Assembly: GCF_029873255.1 (NCBI RefSeq)
Contig: NZ_CP123622.1
Coordinates: forward strand, 3,075,001-3,139,000
DNA length: 64,000 nucleotides
Reading direction: 5' to 3'
DNA from: Pigmentibacter sp. JX0631
Lineage (GTDB): Bacteria; Bdellovibrionota_B; Oligoflexia; Silvanigrellales; Silvanigrellaceae
In this document: piece after piece, positions 8,453-17,690 of the stretch
Numbering within the stretch: position 1 is the first letter of the stretch
Layout: the number at the start of each line of letters is the position of its first letter
Translations under genes and position numbers: made by a program
The notes under the pieces: model-generated
Seen by the model: the letters and a program-made list of their open reading frames with translations, nothing else
Told to the model about the DNA's origin: nothing
Database searches by the model: none

Positions 8453-10069
8453 TTAATTTCCGCCTTTTTTAGCAAGCAATGCTTCGGTATTTTTTTCAGA
8501 TTCTGCGGCAGGCAAACAATATTTAGTTGATAGATAAAAGATAAATAAACTAAATACACCTAATACTAAAAAGTCCCAACCTAAAGGAATAACTTTTTGT
8601 CCACCATCAAAGGAGCCAAAATAAGATAGTACACAGAAAATGAGCATATAAGGAATAAGCCATACTGCTGATTTGTAGTCTAATTTATTAGCAATATGCT
8701 CTTTATCAATCGAGTTTTTTCCTAGGTGATTTGAAATAACAAATACAACTAAACCGGCAATAACGGTTACTGCTAATTTCCAGACTACATTCCAACCTGA
8801 CCAGTAGATCATTAAGTTACAAACATAAAAGGCAATAAATGATAGTAATGGATAAAAAGGAAGGCTAAATGGACGTGGTCTGTTTGGTTGTTGTTTTCTT
8901 AATGCAATTAAACAGATAGGTCCAACTGCAAAGGAAAAAATAAGAGCTGAAGAAAGAAAGGAAACAATTGCTTTCCAGCCACTAAATGGAAGAAACGCTA
9001 GCATTGAAACCACTAAATTTAGAAAAATGGCGCGCATAGGAATGCCGGATTTGGCAATTTTTGCGAAAATTTTCGGAGCATTTCCAGATTGGCTCATGGT
9101 TTGGACAATACGGGCACTTGATGCAACATAAAGTACCCCTGTTCCTAATGGAGAAACTATAGCATCAATATAAAGAACAGTAACAAGCCAAAAAATTCCA
9201 ATTTTTGCAGCTAGTCCAGCGAGTGGACCTGCATCACCAGCAAAAGAAAGATTTTTAAAACCATTTGCTAATGCGCTGTCAGGCATTGCTGTTATAAAAG
9301 AATATTGGAGTCCACAGTAGAGGACGATACAGATAGAAATAGATAAAATTAGAGCTAAGGGAATATCACGTTGTGGACGTTTTGATTCGCCCGCAAGAAG
9401 AGCTGCATGTTGAAATCCGCAAAATGAATATACAACACCAGCTAGTGCTACGGCAGAAAATATTCCGTTAATTCCATAAGGAGCAAATTCGTGTGGAGAA
9501 GTTGATGTTAAACCTAAATTATCCACATTATGTGATGTCATTAGGAACATAATAACAACAAGGAAGGGAACAAGAAGTTTCCAAGTACTTATGAAGTTAT
9601 TTGCATTGGCCAAAAACTTTGCACCAAAGCTATTTAACAATATCAGTACAAGCATGGTTAAAAAACAGATAATATAACCAGTAGATGTAAAAACATTAAT
9701 CCCATCTACTTTTTGAATTAAGGAAGGATAGCGATTTCCCATATAGAGAATGGTAGATTGAACCTCTTGAGAAATAGAAACTACATAAGTAATCCAAGTG
9801 ATCCAGGTAAGAATAAAACCCACAAGTTTACCGTGAGTAAAAATTGGAAAAGCAGCAACTCCCCCAGAGATAGGAAACATTGTACTCAACTCAGCAAATG
9901 TGAGGGCAAGAAACATGATACTTACACCACCGATGAGCCAAGATATCAATGAGGCCGGTCCTGCCATTTGCGCCGCATACAAGGAACCGAAGAGCCAGCC
10001 AGATCCTACAATTCCGCCAAGGCTGGCACAAATAATGCCAAATAAACCAATACTTCGTTTAAGTTTCAT
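8453..10069 (-). CDS. APC-family amino acid permease
   Basis: A 538-residue polytopic membrane protein with about 12-14 helices. The first helix carries the APC substrate-binding signature GGIVGSGWLFG, followed by GPASLISWLIGG and FAELSTMFPISGG; later segments such as SFCGFQHAALLAGESKRPQRDIPLAL are also characteristic of the superfamily. It probably imports or exchanges an amino acid or polyamine across the inner membrane; the substrate cannot be read from the sequence. A close paralog lies at 55441-57039. The SD AAAGGTG is nine bases before ATG 10069. A 24-codon upstream ORF ends in a TGA that overlaps this ATG. Confidence 0.9.
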   Translation of the reverse strand: MKLKRSIGLFGIICASLGGIVGSGWLFGSLYAAQMAGPASLISWLIGGVSIMFLALTFAELSTMFPISGGVAAFPIFTHGKLVGFILTWITWITYVVSISQEVQSTILYMGNRYPSLIQKVDGINVFTSTGYIICFLTMLVLILLNSFGAKFLANANNFISTWKLLVPFLVVIMFLMTSHNVDNLGLTSTSPHEFAPYGINGIFSAVALAGVVYSFCGFQHAALLAGESKRPQRDIPLALILSISICIVLYCGLQYSFITAMPDSALANGFKNLSFAGDAGPLAGLAAKIGIFWLVTVLYIDAIVSPLGTGVLYVASSARIVQTMSQSGNAPKIFAKIAKSGIPMRAIFLNLVVSMLAFLPFSGWKAIVSFLSSALIFSFAVGPICLIALRKQQPNRPRPFSLPFYPLLSFIAFYVCNLMIYWSGWNVVWKLAVTVIAGLVVFVISNHLGKNSIDKEHIANKLDYKSAVWLIPYMLIFCVLSYFGSFDGGQKVIPLGWDFLVLGVFSLFIFYLSTKYCLPAAESEKNTEALLAKKGGN

Positions 10070-10140
10070 GGTGTATCACCTTTCGAAGTTAAAAAAATTT
10101 TATGAATATGGAATCTTTCAGGCGCTATAAAGCTTCCCAT
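10066..10140 (-). other. Possible upstream ORF (24 aa) overlapping the permease start
   Basis: An ORF starting at ATG 10140 ends with TGA at 10068-10066, forming an ATGA overlap with the permease start codon. Its own SD is weak, so translation is uncertain; the overlap may be accidental. The second permease paralog has a similar abutting short ORF. Confidence 0.25.
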
Positions 10141-10410
10141 TGAGAAATCCGAACATTTATTTACACAACTCATTTAGTTCTTTATTTCTGGTTAGTCAAA
10201 TTAATTGATTCCCTTCAAGCATAATCTGTAAATGCGAAAAGTGCATTTATTGGGTTTTCTTTTTGAAATTATTTGACAAAAAAATTTTGTTGCAGTGAAA
10301 AAAAAATAAAGAGTTGAATTCTATAAAAAACTCAACTTGCTATAATTTTAAAAAAATATAGGAATATTTATTGGCATTAAGGAATATTTTCTAAAACCCT
10401 AATCATTAGA
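10141..10410. other. Non-coding region upstream of the APC permease
   Basis: This A+T-rich stretch must carry the permease promoter (minus strand), since the alaS terminator lies just beyond it. No -35/-10 pair stands out clearly. A plus-strand TTGACA at about 10274 has no matching -10 box. I see no gene or RNA motif here. Confidence 0.4.
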
Positions 10411-10459
10411 GACAAAAAAATTACCTTTTATAAAATCAGTCTGAAAATAAAAAAGGTAA
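10411..10459 (-). terminator. Rho-independent terminator after alaS
   Basis: On the minus strand the stem TTACCTTTT/AAAAGGTAA (10459-10451 paired with 10429-10421, 9 bp, 21-nt loop) is followed directly by seven T residues (10420-10414). The long loop makes it weaker than usual. Confidence 0.5.
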
Positions 10460-10480
10460 CTGAGAAAAGAAATAAAATTG

Positions 10481-10494
10481 ATGACAGTTGTCAT
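10481..10494. promoter_or_regulatory. Short palindrome ATGACAGTTGTCAT
   Basis: Six-base arms ATGACA/TGTCAT around a GT centre, located 31 bp past the alaS stop codon. It resembles a dimeric operator site, but no promoter is evident next to it and the binding factor is unknown. Confidence 0.3.
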
Positions 10495-10527
10495 AGATGA
10501 AATATAAAAAATTTTATTTTCCATCTA
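10494..10527 (-). other. Stem-loop overlapping the alaS stop codon
   Basis: An imperfect inverted repeat with 16-nt arms (10494-10509 and 10512-10527, two mismatches) starts at the alaS stop codon. It lacks a T-run on either side, so it is more likely an mRNA 3'-end stabiliser than a terminator. Confidence 0.4.
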
Positions 10528-13272
10528 GATAAAATTTATAACTATTTCCTCAGCTTTGGATAGGGCATCAGGTAATTTATCTAGATGAGTTCCACCTCCA
10601 CGCGCAAAATCTGGGCGACCTCCGCCTTTACCATCTACAAGTTCAGAAAGTTGTTTGACAATTTGACCTGCTGAAAGCTTCTTATGCTCTTTTAGTAATT
10701 GAGAATTAACACCAACCATAAAGTGAATTCTTGAGTCTGCTTTTGTTGCAAGAATTGCTATTATGTTTGGCTTTTCTTTTAAACGATCACAAAGTAATTC
10801 AAGTTCTTTAAGATCAATTTCAGCAAAGGATTTGACGACAAGTTTTGCTTTGCCTTGAATATCACTTGCACTCTCTAAAATTTCAGAAATTTCGGCATTT
10901 ACTAATCTGCTCTGTAAAACTTGAATTTGTTTTTCCAAATCTTTTTGCTGATCTTTTAACGAAACAATTTTTTGAGAAATATCATGCTCTGAGCATTTTA
11001 ATAAATCTGTTACTGTATGAATTGCTTCTTTGGTTTTATTTAGATACTCATAAGAGTTATGCCCCGTAAGAGCTTCTATTCTTCTGACACCGCTCGTAAC
11101 GCTTCCCTCTGAGATAATTTTAAACATTCCAATTTGCCCAGTAGCAGTCACATGTGTTCCGCCACATAATTCTAAAGAAAAATTTGGAACGTTAAGCATT
11201 CGCACAAATTCATCATATTTTTCATCAAACATTGCCATCGCACCCATTTCTTTTGCTTTGGCTAAAGGAACAGATTCATAAGTTTCCACAACAATATTTT
11301 TTAAAATTTGTTCATTAACTAATTTTTCTACTTGCAATATTTCTGAGTTACTCATAGCTTTGTTGTGCGAAAAATCAAAGCGAAGAATAGAGGAATTTAC
11401 TAAAGATCCAGCTTGTCGAACGTTTTCACCAAGCACGATTTGCAATGCTTTATGTAACAGGTGTGTAGCTGTATGGTTACGCATAGTACTTTGTCTTAAA
11501 GAAAAATCTATCAAAGCTGTAACCTTAGATTGTTCGCCAAATAACTGTATCAACTCTGAATTAGTTAAAGATTTAGCATTTTCTGAGCTAAATTCTTCAT
11601 GCTTTAAAAGATGGACAATTGCATTTACAGTTTTCCTAACATCAACGACTTCAAATTCATTTTTTCCATAAGAGTTATTTGTTATAAACCAGCCAGAATC
11701 AGAAACTTGTCCGCCTCCTTCAGGATAAAAAGGAGTGTTTGAAATAATAAGTTCAAACATTTTATTTTTAAGCTGCCGGATTTTTTTGATTTGCGGGAAA
11801 GGGATAGTTATTTCAATAATTTCTTGTTTATTTTTAACTGCGCCTTGATAAACAATATGATAGCCCGCAAATGATTTGTCTAGGAGTGGATTACTTGGAT
11901 GGAACTCTATCCAAGGTGAATCATCTTGATCAAATTTGTAAAACTTTGCATCGGAGCGACTTCTTTCTTTTTGCTCCAACATATGTTTGTTAAATCCTTC
12001 AATATCAGCAGTAAAACCTTGTTCTTCGCAAAGAATTTGAGTTAAATCATATGGAAATCCAAAGCTGTCATGTAAAATGAATACATGCTCACCAGAAAGT
12101 ACTTTTTTATTTTTTAATTTAGTTTCTTCAATAAATCCTTGAAACTTTGTTAAACCACTTTCAAGAGTAGTATTAAAACGTAATTCTTCAGTTTGAATTG
12201 CTTGTTCTATTTGTATTTTATTCTTTTTAATTTCAGGATAAAATTCTGACATTTCTTCAACAACAACAGAAACAATTTGTTCTAAAAATGATTTATTTTT
12301 TGGCCAATTCGGAGCTAGTTTACTAACATGTCTAACCGCTCTTCTGAGAACTCGTCTTAATACATATCCTCTTCCTTCATTAGAAAAATGTGCACCATCG
12401 CCTAAAGTAAATGTTAGAAGGCGAATATGATCTGCAATCACATTACAACTTATTTCTTGCTGTTTAGTTAGCTTTTCTAAACCAGTAATACCTGCAGTTA
12501 AAGATATTTTTTGTTTTATATTCTTAAATATGTCGATATCAAAATTAGAAGTTTTACCTTGAATTAAAGCAGTAAGGCGTTCAAGTCCACAGCCTGTATC
12601 AACGCTTTTCATTGGTAAATCTTTTAAAGTACCATCTTCCTGTCTATTATATTGCATAAAAACAAGATTCCAATATTCAAGGTAACGATCACAATCACAA
12701 CCAGGACCTTTGCATTGCAAACCTTTTGCATAGCAGTCACCTACTTGTTCTCCTTGATCTAAATACAATTCGGAACATGGTCCACAAGGTCCAGTAGGCC
12801 CCATTGCCCAAAAATTATCTTTATCGCCTAAGCGAACAATTCTGTTTTCTGGGACACCAATTGATTTCCAAATGTCAAAAGCTTCTTGATCGCTATGATG
12901 CACAGTAGCCCAAAAACGGCTCATATCTAATTTTAGTTCATCCTTAGAAAATTCATACGCCCACTGGATAGCTTCTTTTTTATAGTAGTCTCCAAAGCTC
13001 CATGATCCTAACATTTCAAACATTGTACAATGGCGTCCATCCTTACCGACATCATCAAGATCGCCAATACGAATACATTTTTGTGCATTTGTTGCTCTTT
13101 TGTAAGGTCGAACTTCTTCTCCAGTTAAACAAGATTTAAATTGTGTCATTCCTGCTATTGTAAAAAGGATTGTTTGATCTCCTATGGGAATAGTGGAGGC
13201 ACTTGGGACATAAGTATGTTTTTTTGTTTCAAAAAATTGAATGAATTTTCTGCGAATGTCATTAGTTTTCAT
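10525..13272 (-). CDS. alaS: Alanyl-tRNA synthetase
   Basis: A 915-residue class II synthetase that charges tRNA-Ala, near the usual bacterial length of about 875. The catalytic core begins at once (DIRRKFIQFFETKKH, then RATNAQKCIRIGDLDDVG and MFEMLGSWSFGDY). The core also holds DTGCGLERL. The editing domain has the zinc ligands of NHTATHLLH and ELCGGTHV, and the C-terminal C-Ala domain ends in the glycine-rich GGGRPDFARGGG. An insertion in the core contains four cysteines (C180, C187, C192, C194), a variant also known from some other bacterial AlaRS and possibly metal-binding. ATG 13272 is divergent from murJ with 142 bp between them. Confidence 0.98.
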   Translation of the reverse strand: MKTNDIRRKFIQFFETKKHTYVPSASTIPIGDQTILFTIAGMTQFKSCLTGEEVRPYKRATNAQKCIRIGDLDDVGKDGRHCTMFEMLGSWSFGDYYKKEAIQWAYEFSKDELKLDMSRFWATVHHSDQEAFDIWKSIGVPENRIVRLGDKDNFWAMGPTGPCGPCSELYLDQGEQVGDCYAKGLQCKGPGCDCDRYLEYWNLVFMQYNRQEDGTLKDLPMKSVDTGCGLERLTALIQGKTSNFDIDIFKNIKQKISLTAGITGLEKLTKQQEISCNVIADHIRLLTFTLGDGAHFSNEGRGYVLRRVLRRAVRHVSKLAPNWPKNKSFLEQIVSVVVEEMSEFYPEIKKNKIQIEQAIQTEELRFNTTLESGLTKFQGFIEETKLKNKKVLSGEHVFILHDSFGFPYDLTQILCEEQGFTADIEGFNKHMLEQKERSRSDAKFYKFDQDDSPWIEFHPSNPLLDKSFAGYHIVYQGAVKNKQEIIEITIPFPQIKKIRQLKNKMFELIISNTPFYPEGGGQVSDSGWFITNNSYGKNEFEVVDVRKTVNAIVHLLKHEEFSSENAKSLTNSELIQLFGEQSKVTALIDFSLRQSTMRNHTATHLLHKALQIVLGENVRQAGSLVNSSILRFDFSHNKAMSNSEILQVEKLVNEQILKNIVVETYESVPLAKAKEMGAMAMFDEKYDEFVRMLNVPNFSLELCGGTHVTATGQIGMFKIISEGSVTSGVRRIEALTGHNSYEYLNKTKEAIHTVTDLLKCSEHDISQKIVSLKDQQKDLEKQIQVLQSRLVNAEISEILESASDIQGKAKLVVKSFAEIDLKELELLCDRLKEKPNIIAILATKADSRIHFMVGVNSQLLKEHKKLSAGQIVKQLSELVDGKGGGRPDFARGGGTHLDKLPDALSKAEEIVINFI

Positions 13273-13414
13273 ATTTTCTCCAAATGCCTACCACGTTCTA
13301 ATAAATTTGAATACAGATAAGGTAATATCAAAGCGTACGGAAATCCGAGCTATGATGACATATAGAATGCCATTGCGATGATGGCAACAAACAAGTTTAA
13401 GGAAAAAAGACTAA

Positions 13415-15076
13415 ATGCAAAATGGAATTCATGAAGAAAGCAATTTGCAGAAAGATACAAAGCAATTAGGAAGAGCAAGTTTTGGTGCAATGTTAGGTGT
13501 TTTGCTTTCGAGAGCTTCTGGGGTGTTAAGAACAGCGGTTGTAAATGCAACTTTTGGATTATCACATTCACTTGATGCATTTAATACGGCTTTTAGGTTT
13601 CCGAACAGTTTAAGAGATTTATTAGCAGATGGAGCTCTATCAGCTGCTTTTGTTAAAGTTTTAGTTGATGAAAGAGCTAAAGGAAAAGAAGCTGAAAAAG
13701 AACTTATTCAAGTTATCATAGGTTTCTTTTTATTTTTAACCCTTCTCATAGCATTTTTAACCATGCTATTTTCAACACCATTCATGCGGCTAATTGGAGG
13801 AGAGCAATTTAAAAATTCAGGAAATTTAGAACTGGCTTCTCAGTTATTTAAAATTTTAGGATTTTATTTACCTCTCACCATGTTAAATGCTGTTGCAATG
13901 GGAGTTTTATCTGTTCTTGGGCAAACATTTCGTGCAATGAATAGTTCTGCTTTTCTCAATGTTGGGATCATTGGTTGCGCTTTTTGCTCTCCTTTTTTAA
14001 GCCATTTCTCAATCAATCCAATCTATGCAATTGCAGTAGGCGCCATGTTGGGTGCATTTTTTCAAATGATTTATCAATATATTCCGCTTTATCATTTAGG
14101 TTTATTAAAATTTCCCAGTTTTAATTTCTTCCATTGGTTTAGATATAAACCTTTACATACTGTACTAATTTTAATGGTTCCTAGAGGCATTGCACAAGGA
14201 GCACTTGTTATTGCTTTAATGATCAATACTTATTATGCAATTAGTATAGGTTCTGGAGTGTTAAGTTATATTATAACCGCCATTACAATTATCCAAGTAC
14301 CAATAGGATTATTTGGAGTAGCGACAGGTTTTGCTGCGCACCCTATTTTAACTAAAGCAGTTAATGAAGGATTAAATAAAAAATTTTCCAGTTTACTTAC
14401 TGAAAGTTTAGAAACAGTATTATGGCTTTCTAGTATTACAACTCTAAGTTTTTCTATACTCATTGTTCCATTTTACTCAGTCTTATTTGAACATGGAAAA
14501 GTAACAAATTATGATACAATTCAAAATTCTTTAGCAGTTTGCTCTTATTCAATTGGAATTACTTTTGCTGCAGGTTCAAAGGTACTTCTCAATGCATATT
14601 ATGCTATCAATTCTACCAAACAAATTATATATAATGCTTTTATTTATTTACTATTAAATGCTACTTTAAGTTCAATTCTAGCACCAAAGTATGGAATTAT
14701 TGGCTTAGGTATTTCATACAGTACCTCTACAGCCTTTGACTTTTTTCTAAATTATTATTTCTTAAAAAGAAATTTTCAAAAAAAATACTTCGGCGATAAT
14801 CCCTACATTGCAGGCGGAAAATTCTTTAATTTCAAAATTATTATATTCGCTATACTTTCTTACTTTTTTGGAGTTCTTGGAATTTATTTGACGAATAAAT
14901 TTTGGGCAAAATTAGAAACCTTAATTTTCTTGAAGAAGGGGTTTTTGCTAAATTTAAGTTCTCTTAGTATAGGTGGACTCTTTATTCTGATATTAAGTTA
15001 TTTTTTAATCATAACAATGGGTCCACACAATTTAAAAAATTTAATAACCAAATTCAAAAAAAGACTGATTGGTTAA
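13415..15076 (+). CDS. murJ: Lipid II flippase MurJ
   Basis: A 553-residue polytopic protein of the MVF/MurJ family, which flips lipid-linked peptidoglycan precursor to the periplasmic side of the inner membrane. Family signatures are visible near the N-terminus: GVLLSRASGVLRTAVV, DAFNTAFRFPNSLRDLLADG and ALSAAFVKVL. The conserved Arg residues of TM1 (SRASG) and of the RFPN/LRDL loop line the transport cavity in the family. About 14 helices are apparent. AAGGA precedes ATG 13415. Its TAA stop overlaps the stop of the convergent aldehyde dehydrogenase (shared TTAA at 15073-15076). Confidence 0.95.
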   Translation: MQNGIHEESNLQKDTKQLGRASFGAMLGVLLSRASGVLRTAVVNATFGLSHSLDAFNTAFRFPNSLRDLLADGALSAAFVKVLVDERAKGKEAEKELIQVIIGFFLFLTLLIAFLTMLFSTPFMRLIGGEQFKNSGNLELASQLFKILGFYLPLTMLNAVAMGVLSVLGQTFRAMNSSAFLNVGIIGCAFCSPFLSHFSINPIYAIAVGAMLGAFFQMIYQYIPLYHLGLLKFPSFNFFHWFRYKPLHTVLILMVPRGIAQGALVIALMINTYYAISIGSGVLSYIITAITIIQVPIGLFGVATGFAAHPILTKAVNEGLNKKFSSLLTESLETVLWLSSITTLSFSILIVPFYSVLFEHGKVTNYDTIQNSLAVCSYSIGITFAAGSKVLLNAYYAINSTKQIIYNAFIYLLLNATLSSILAPKYGIIGLGISYSTSTAFDFFLNYYFLKRNFQKKYFGDNPYIAGGKFFNFKIIIFAILSYFFGVLGIYLTNKFWAKLETLIFLKKGFLLNLSSLSIGGLFILILSYFLIITMGPHNLKNLITKFKKRLIG

Positions 15077-16476
15077 TTGTCTATATCAACATAAACAGTT
15101 TTTAATTGAGTATAACTTTCAATAGCAGCTATACCGTTTTCTTTTCCAAACCCAGAAGCTTTAAATCCGCCAAAAGGAATTTCAACTGGGCATAAATTAT
15201 AACTATTAATCCAACACATTCCGGCTTGAATTTGGTTTATAACTCTGTGTGCTCGATTTAAATCATTTGTTAATATCCCACATGCTAGTCCATAAGGTGT
15301 ATTATTCGCTCTTTCAATAACTTCATTTTCATTTTGAAAGGAAAGAATTGACATCACAGGACCAAATATTTCATCTTTAACAATCGTCATATCATCATGG
15401 CAATCTGTAAAAATAGTAGGTAACAAAAAGTTTCCGTTTGCAAATTGGCTTTCACTTGGACTCCATTCTAGAGTTTTGCCTCCATAAATTAATCTCGCTC
15501 CTTCTGATTTTCCTTTTTCAATATAGCCCATTACTTTATTGAAATGTTCTTTTGAAATAAGGGCACCTAATTTAGTATTTTGATCAAAAGGATCACCAAC
15601 TTTGAGTTTGGAGACTTTATTTAGCAAATAATCAGTGAATTTATCTTTAATTTTTTGGTGAACAAAAACTCTAGTTCCATTGGAACAAATTTCACCTTGA
15701 TTATAAAAGTTTGCGTTTATTGCAATTTGTGCAGCTTTATCCATATCAAAATCATCATAAATAATAAGTGGAGACTTACCACCTAATTCAAGGCTGACTT
15801 GTTTTAAATTACTTGCAGCATTTTGCATAACTCTTTTTCCAGTTGAGTAAGAACCAGTCAAAGATATTTTTTGAATATCATGATGTAAACTTAAATATTC
15901 TCCAACTTCTCTTCCACCTTGCACAACTTGGAATACACCCTCGGGTATACCAGCTTCTAAAAATATTTCATAAAGTTTATTTGCACTCAGAGGGGTGAGT
16001 TCTGATGGTTTAAAAATCATAACATTTCCACTAGCGAGAGCTGGTGCTGCTTTCCAACAAGCAATTTGAAATGGATAATTCCAAGCACCAATTCCTGCGC
16101 AGATACCAATTGGCTCTTTTTTAGTATAAGCGAAAGATTTTCCGAGTTGAACATGCTCACCATGAATACTGGGAGCTAAGCCCGCAAAATATTCTAAAGA
16201 CTCAGCTGCACTAGGGAAATCCACTTCAATTGCTTCAGTTATAGGTTTGCCTGTATCAAGGACTTCGATTTGCGCAAGTTCATGTGAGCGAGATCTGATA
16301 ATACTTGCAGCTTTATTCAAAATTTTTGCCCGTTGCAGTCCTGTGAATGTTGACCAGGTTTTAAAACCTATTTTTGCTTTTTGAATAGCACTTTCTATTT
16401 CATAATTTTGAGTGATTTCTATTTCACAAATTTTCTTACCAGTGGAGGGAGAGTAGTTAGAAAAAGTCTTTTGCAT
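15073..16476 (-). CDS. betB: Betaine-aldehyde dehydrogenase-like NAD(P)-dependent aldehyde dehydrogenase
   Basis: A 467-residue aldehyde dehydrogenase with a complete active site: Asn133 in AWNYPF, Glu230 in SLELGGKSP and nucleophile Cys264 in GEICSNGTRVFV. The CxNGTRVFV string is typical of BetB-type enzymes that oxidise betaine aldehyde to glycine betaine, though other amino-aldehydes are possible. The longest ORF begins at 16491, but an AGGAAG inside that extension is correctly spaced for the ATG at 16476, which is used here. No choline dehydrogenase or choline transporter is adjacent, so the glycine-betaine assignment is tentative. It overlaps the convergent murJ end by 4 bp. Confidence 0.85.
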   Translation of the reverse strand: MQKTFSNYSPSTGKKICEIEITQNYEIESAIQKAKIGFKTWSTFTGLQRAKILNKAASIIRSRSHELAQIEVLDTGKPITEAIEVDFPSAAESLEYFAGLAPSIHGEHVQLGKSFAYTKKEPIGICAGIGAWNYPFQIACWKAAPALASGNVMIFKPSELTPLSANKLYEIFLEAGIPEGVFQVVQGGREVGEYLSLHHDIQKISLTGSYSTGKRVMQNAASNLKQVSLELGGKSPLIIYDDFDMDKAAQIAINANFYNQGEICSNGTRVFVHQKIKDKFTDYLLNKVSKLKVGDPFDQNTKLGALISKEHFNKVMGYIEKGKSEGARLIYGGKTLEWSPSESQFANGNFLLPTIFTDCHDDMTIVKDEIFGPVMSILSFQNENEVIERANNTPYGLACGILTNDLNRAHRVINQIQAGMCWINSYNLCPVEIPFGGFKASGFGKENGIAAIESYTQLKTVYVDIDN

Positions 16477-16562
16477 TTTACTTCCTTTCATGTTAAGTGG
16501 AAGTTCTAAGTAACATATTTTAAAAGTATTGAAAAGTAAGAAATTTTAATTAAATATTTTGG

Positions 16563-17621
16563 TTACTTTAGTTTTTTAAAAAAATTACTTATATCATTAT
16601 AATAATCTTTTATAAAAAAATTATTTTTTTCAAGCCAATTGAAATTATAATAAGTATTTGCGTATCTCTCACCTGAATCACAAAGCAAAGTTACAATAGA
16701 ACCTTCTTCTTTTTTCTTTTGCATTTGCTTGATGATTTCAATGACTCCACAAAAATTTGTACCCGTTGAAGGGCCTCTTTTATAATCTAAAAAATCAGCC
16801 AAATAATGCATTGCAGCAATTGAAGCAGAATCTGGTATTTTTAGCATTTGATCAACAATTTCTTTGATGAATGATTTTTCAACTCGTGGCCTGCCAATGC
16901 CTTCAATTTTTGATGAAAAATTTGCCTCAAAATCTTCAGTAATTTTTTTATTGTAGTAATCGTAAAATACAGATTGTTCAGGATCAACAACACATACTTG
17001 TGTATCAAGAGATTTATAACGAATGTATCTTCCTATTGTTGCACTAGTGCCGCCAGTGCCTGCACCTATTACGATCCATTTTGGAATGGGAAAACGTTCT
17101 TTATTCATTTGCAAAAAAATGGCTTCTGCAATATTATTGTTACCACGCCAATCAGTTGCTTTTTCTGCATATAAAAATTGATTCATAAAATAAGAATTTT
17201 TATTTTTACCTAATTTTAATGCTTCATTAGAAACTTCTGTTGGATTTTTCACCAAGTGGCAGTAACCGCCGTAAAATTCTATTTTTGCAATTTTTTCTTT
17301 AGAAGTATTTTCTGGCATTACTGCAATAAATTTTAATCCGAGCATTTTAGCAAAATAGGCTTCAGAAACAGCAGTTGATCCAGATGAAGATTCTATAACA
17401 GTTGATTTTTCATTTAAGAAACCATTACAGAGGGCATATAAAAATAGTGATCTTGCTAAACGGTGTTTCAAGCTTCCTGTAGGGTGAGCGGATTCATCTT
17501 TAAAATAAAGATCAATATTTTTTAATTGAGGAACAGAAACCTTAAATAAATGTGTATCAGAAGATCTGTTAAAATCAGCTTCTATTTTTTTCATTGCTTC
17601 CTTCAGCCAAGATTTATTCAT
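16563..17621 (-). CDS. PLP-dependent cysteine synthase-family enzyme (possible cysteine desulfhydrase)
   Basis: A 352-residue fold-type II PLP enzyme. The PLP lysine is Lys52 in HPTGSLKHRLA, with the substrate-loop motif ESSSGSTAVSEA and the phosphate-binding GAGTGGTSATIGRYIRYK. The last motif and the CVVDPEQSVF segment resemble the actinobacterial Cds1-type cysteine desulfhydrase more than classical CysK, so release of sulfide from L-cysteine is a reasonable guess; O-acetylserine sulfhydrylase activity cannot be excluded. The SD AAAGG is seven bases from ATG 17621. No cysE or sulfate-assimilation genes are nearby. Confidence 0.8.
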   Translation of the reverse strand: MNKSWLKEAMKKIEADFNRSSDTHLFKVSVPQLKNIDLYFKDESAHPTGSLKHRLARSLFLYALCNGFLNEKSTVIESSSGSTAVSEAYFAKMLGLKFIAVMPENTSKEKIAKIEFYGGYCHLVKNPTEVSNEALKLGKNKNSYFMNQFLYAEKATDWRGNNNIAEAIFLQMNKERFPIPKWIVIGAGTGGTSATIGRYIRYKSLDTQVCVVDPEQSVFYDYYNKKITEDFEANFSSKIEGIGRPRVEKSFIKEIVDQMLKIPDSASIAAMHYLADFLDYKRGPSTGTNFCGVIEIIKQMQKKKEEGSIVTLLCDSGERYANTYYNFNWLEKNNFFIKDYYNDISNFFKKLK

Positions 17622-17690
17622 AGTGATACCTTTCTTGTCTAAATCTAAAAAAAATTTAACTGAAAAATAAATTTTTACAAGAAAAATTCT

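Noticed and set aside
13350-13580. Minus-strand ORF overlapping the murJ start
   Set aside because: It lies across the confident murJ N-terminus and has no SD or recognisable motif.
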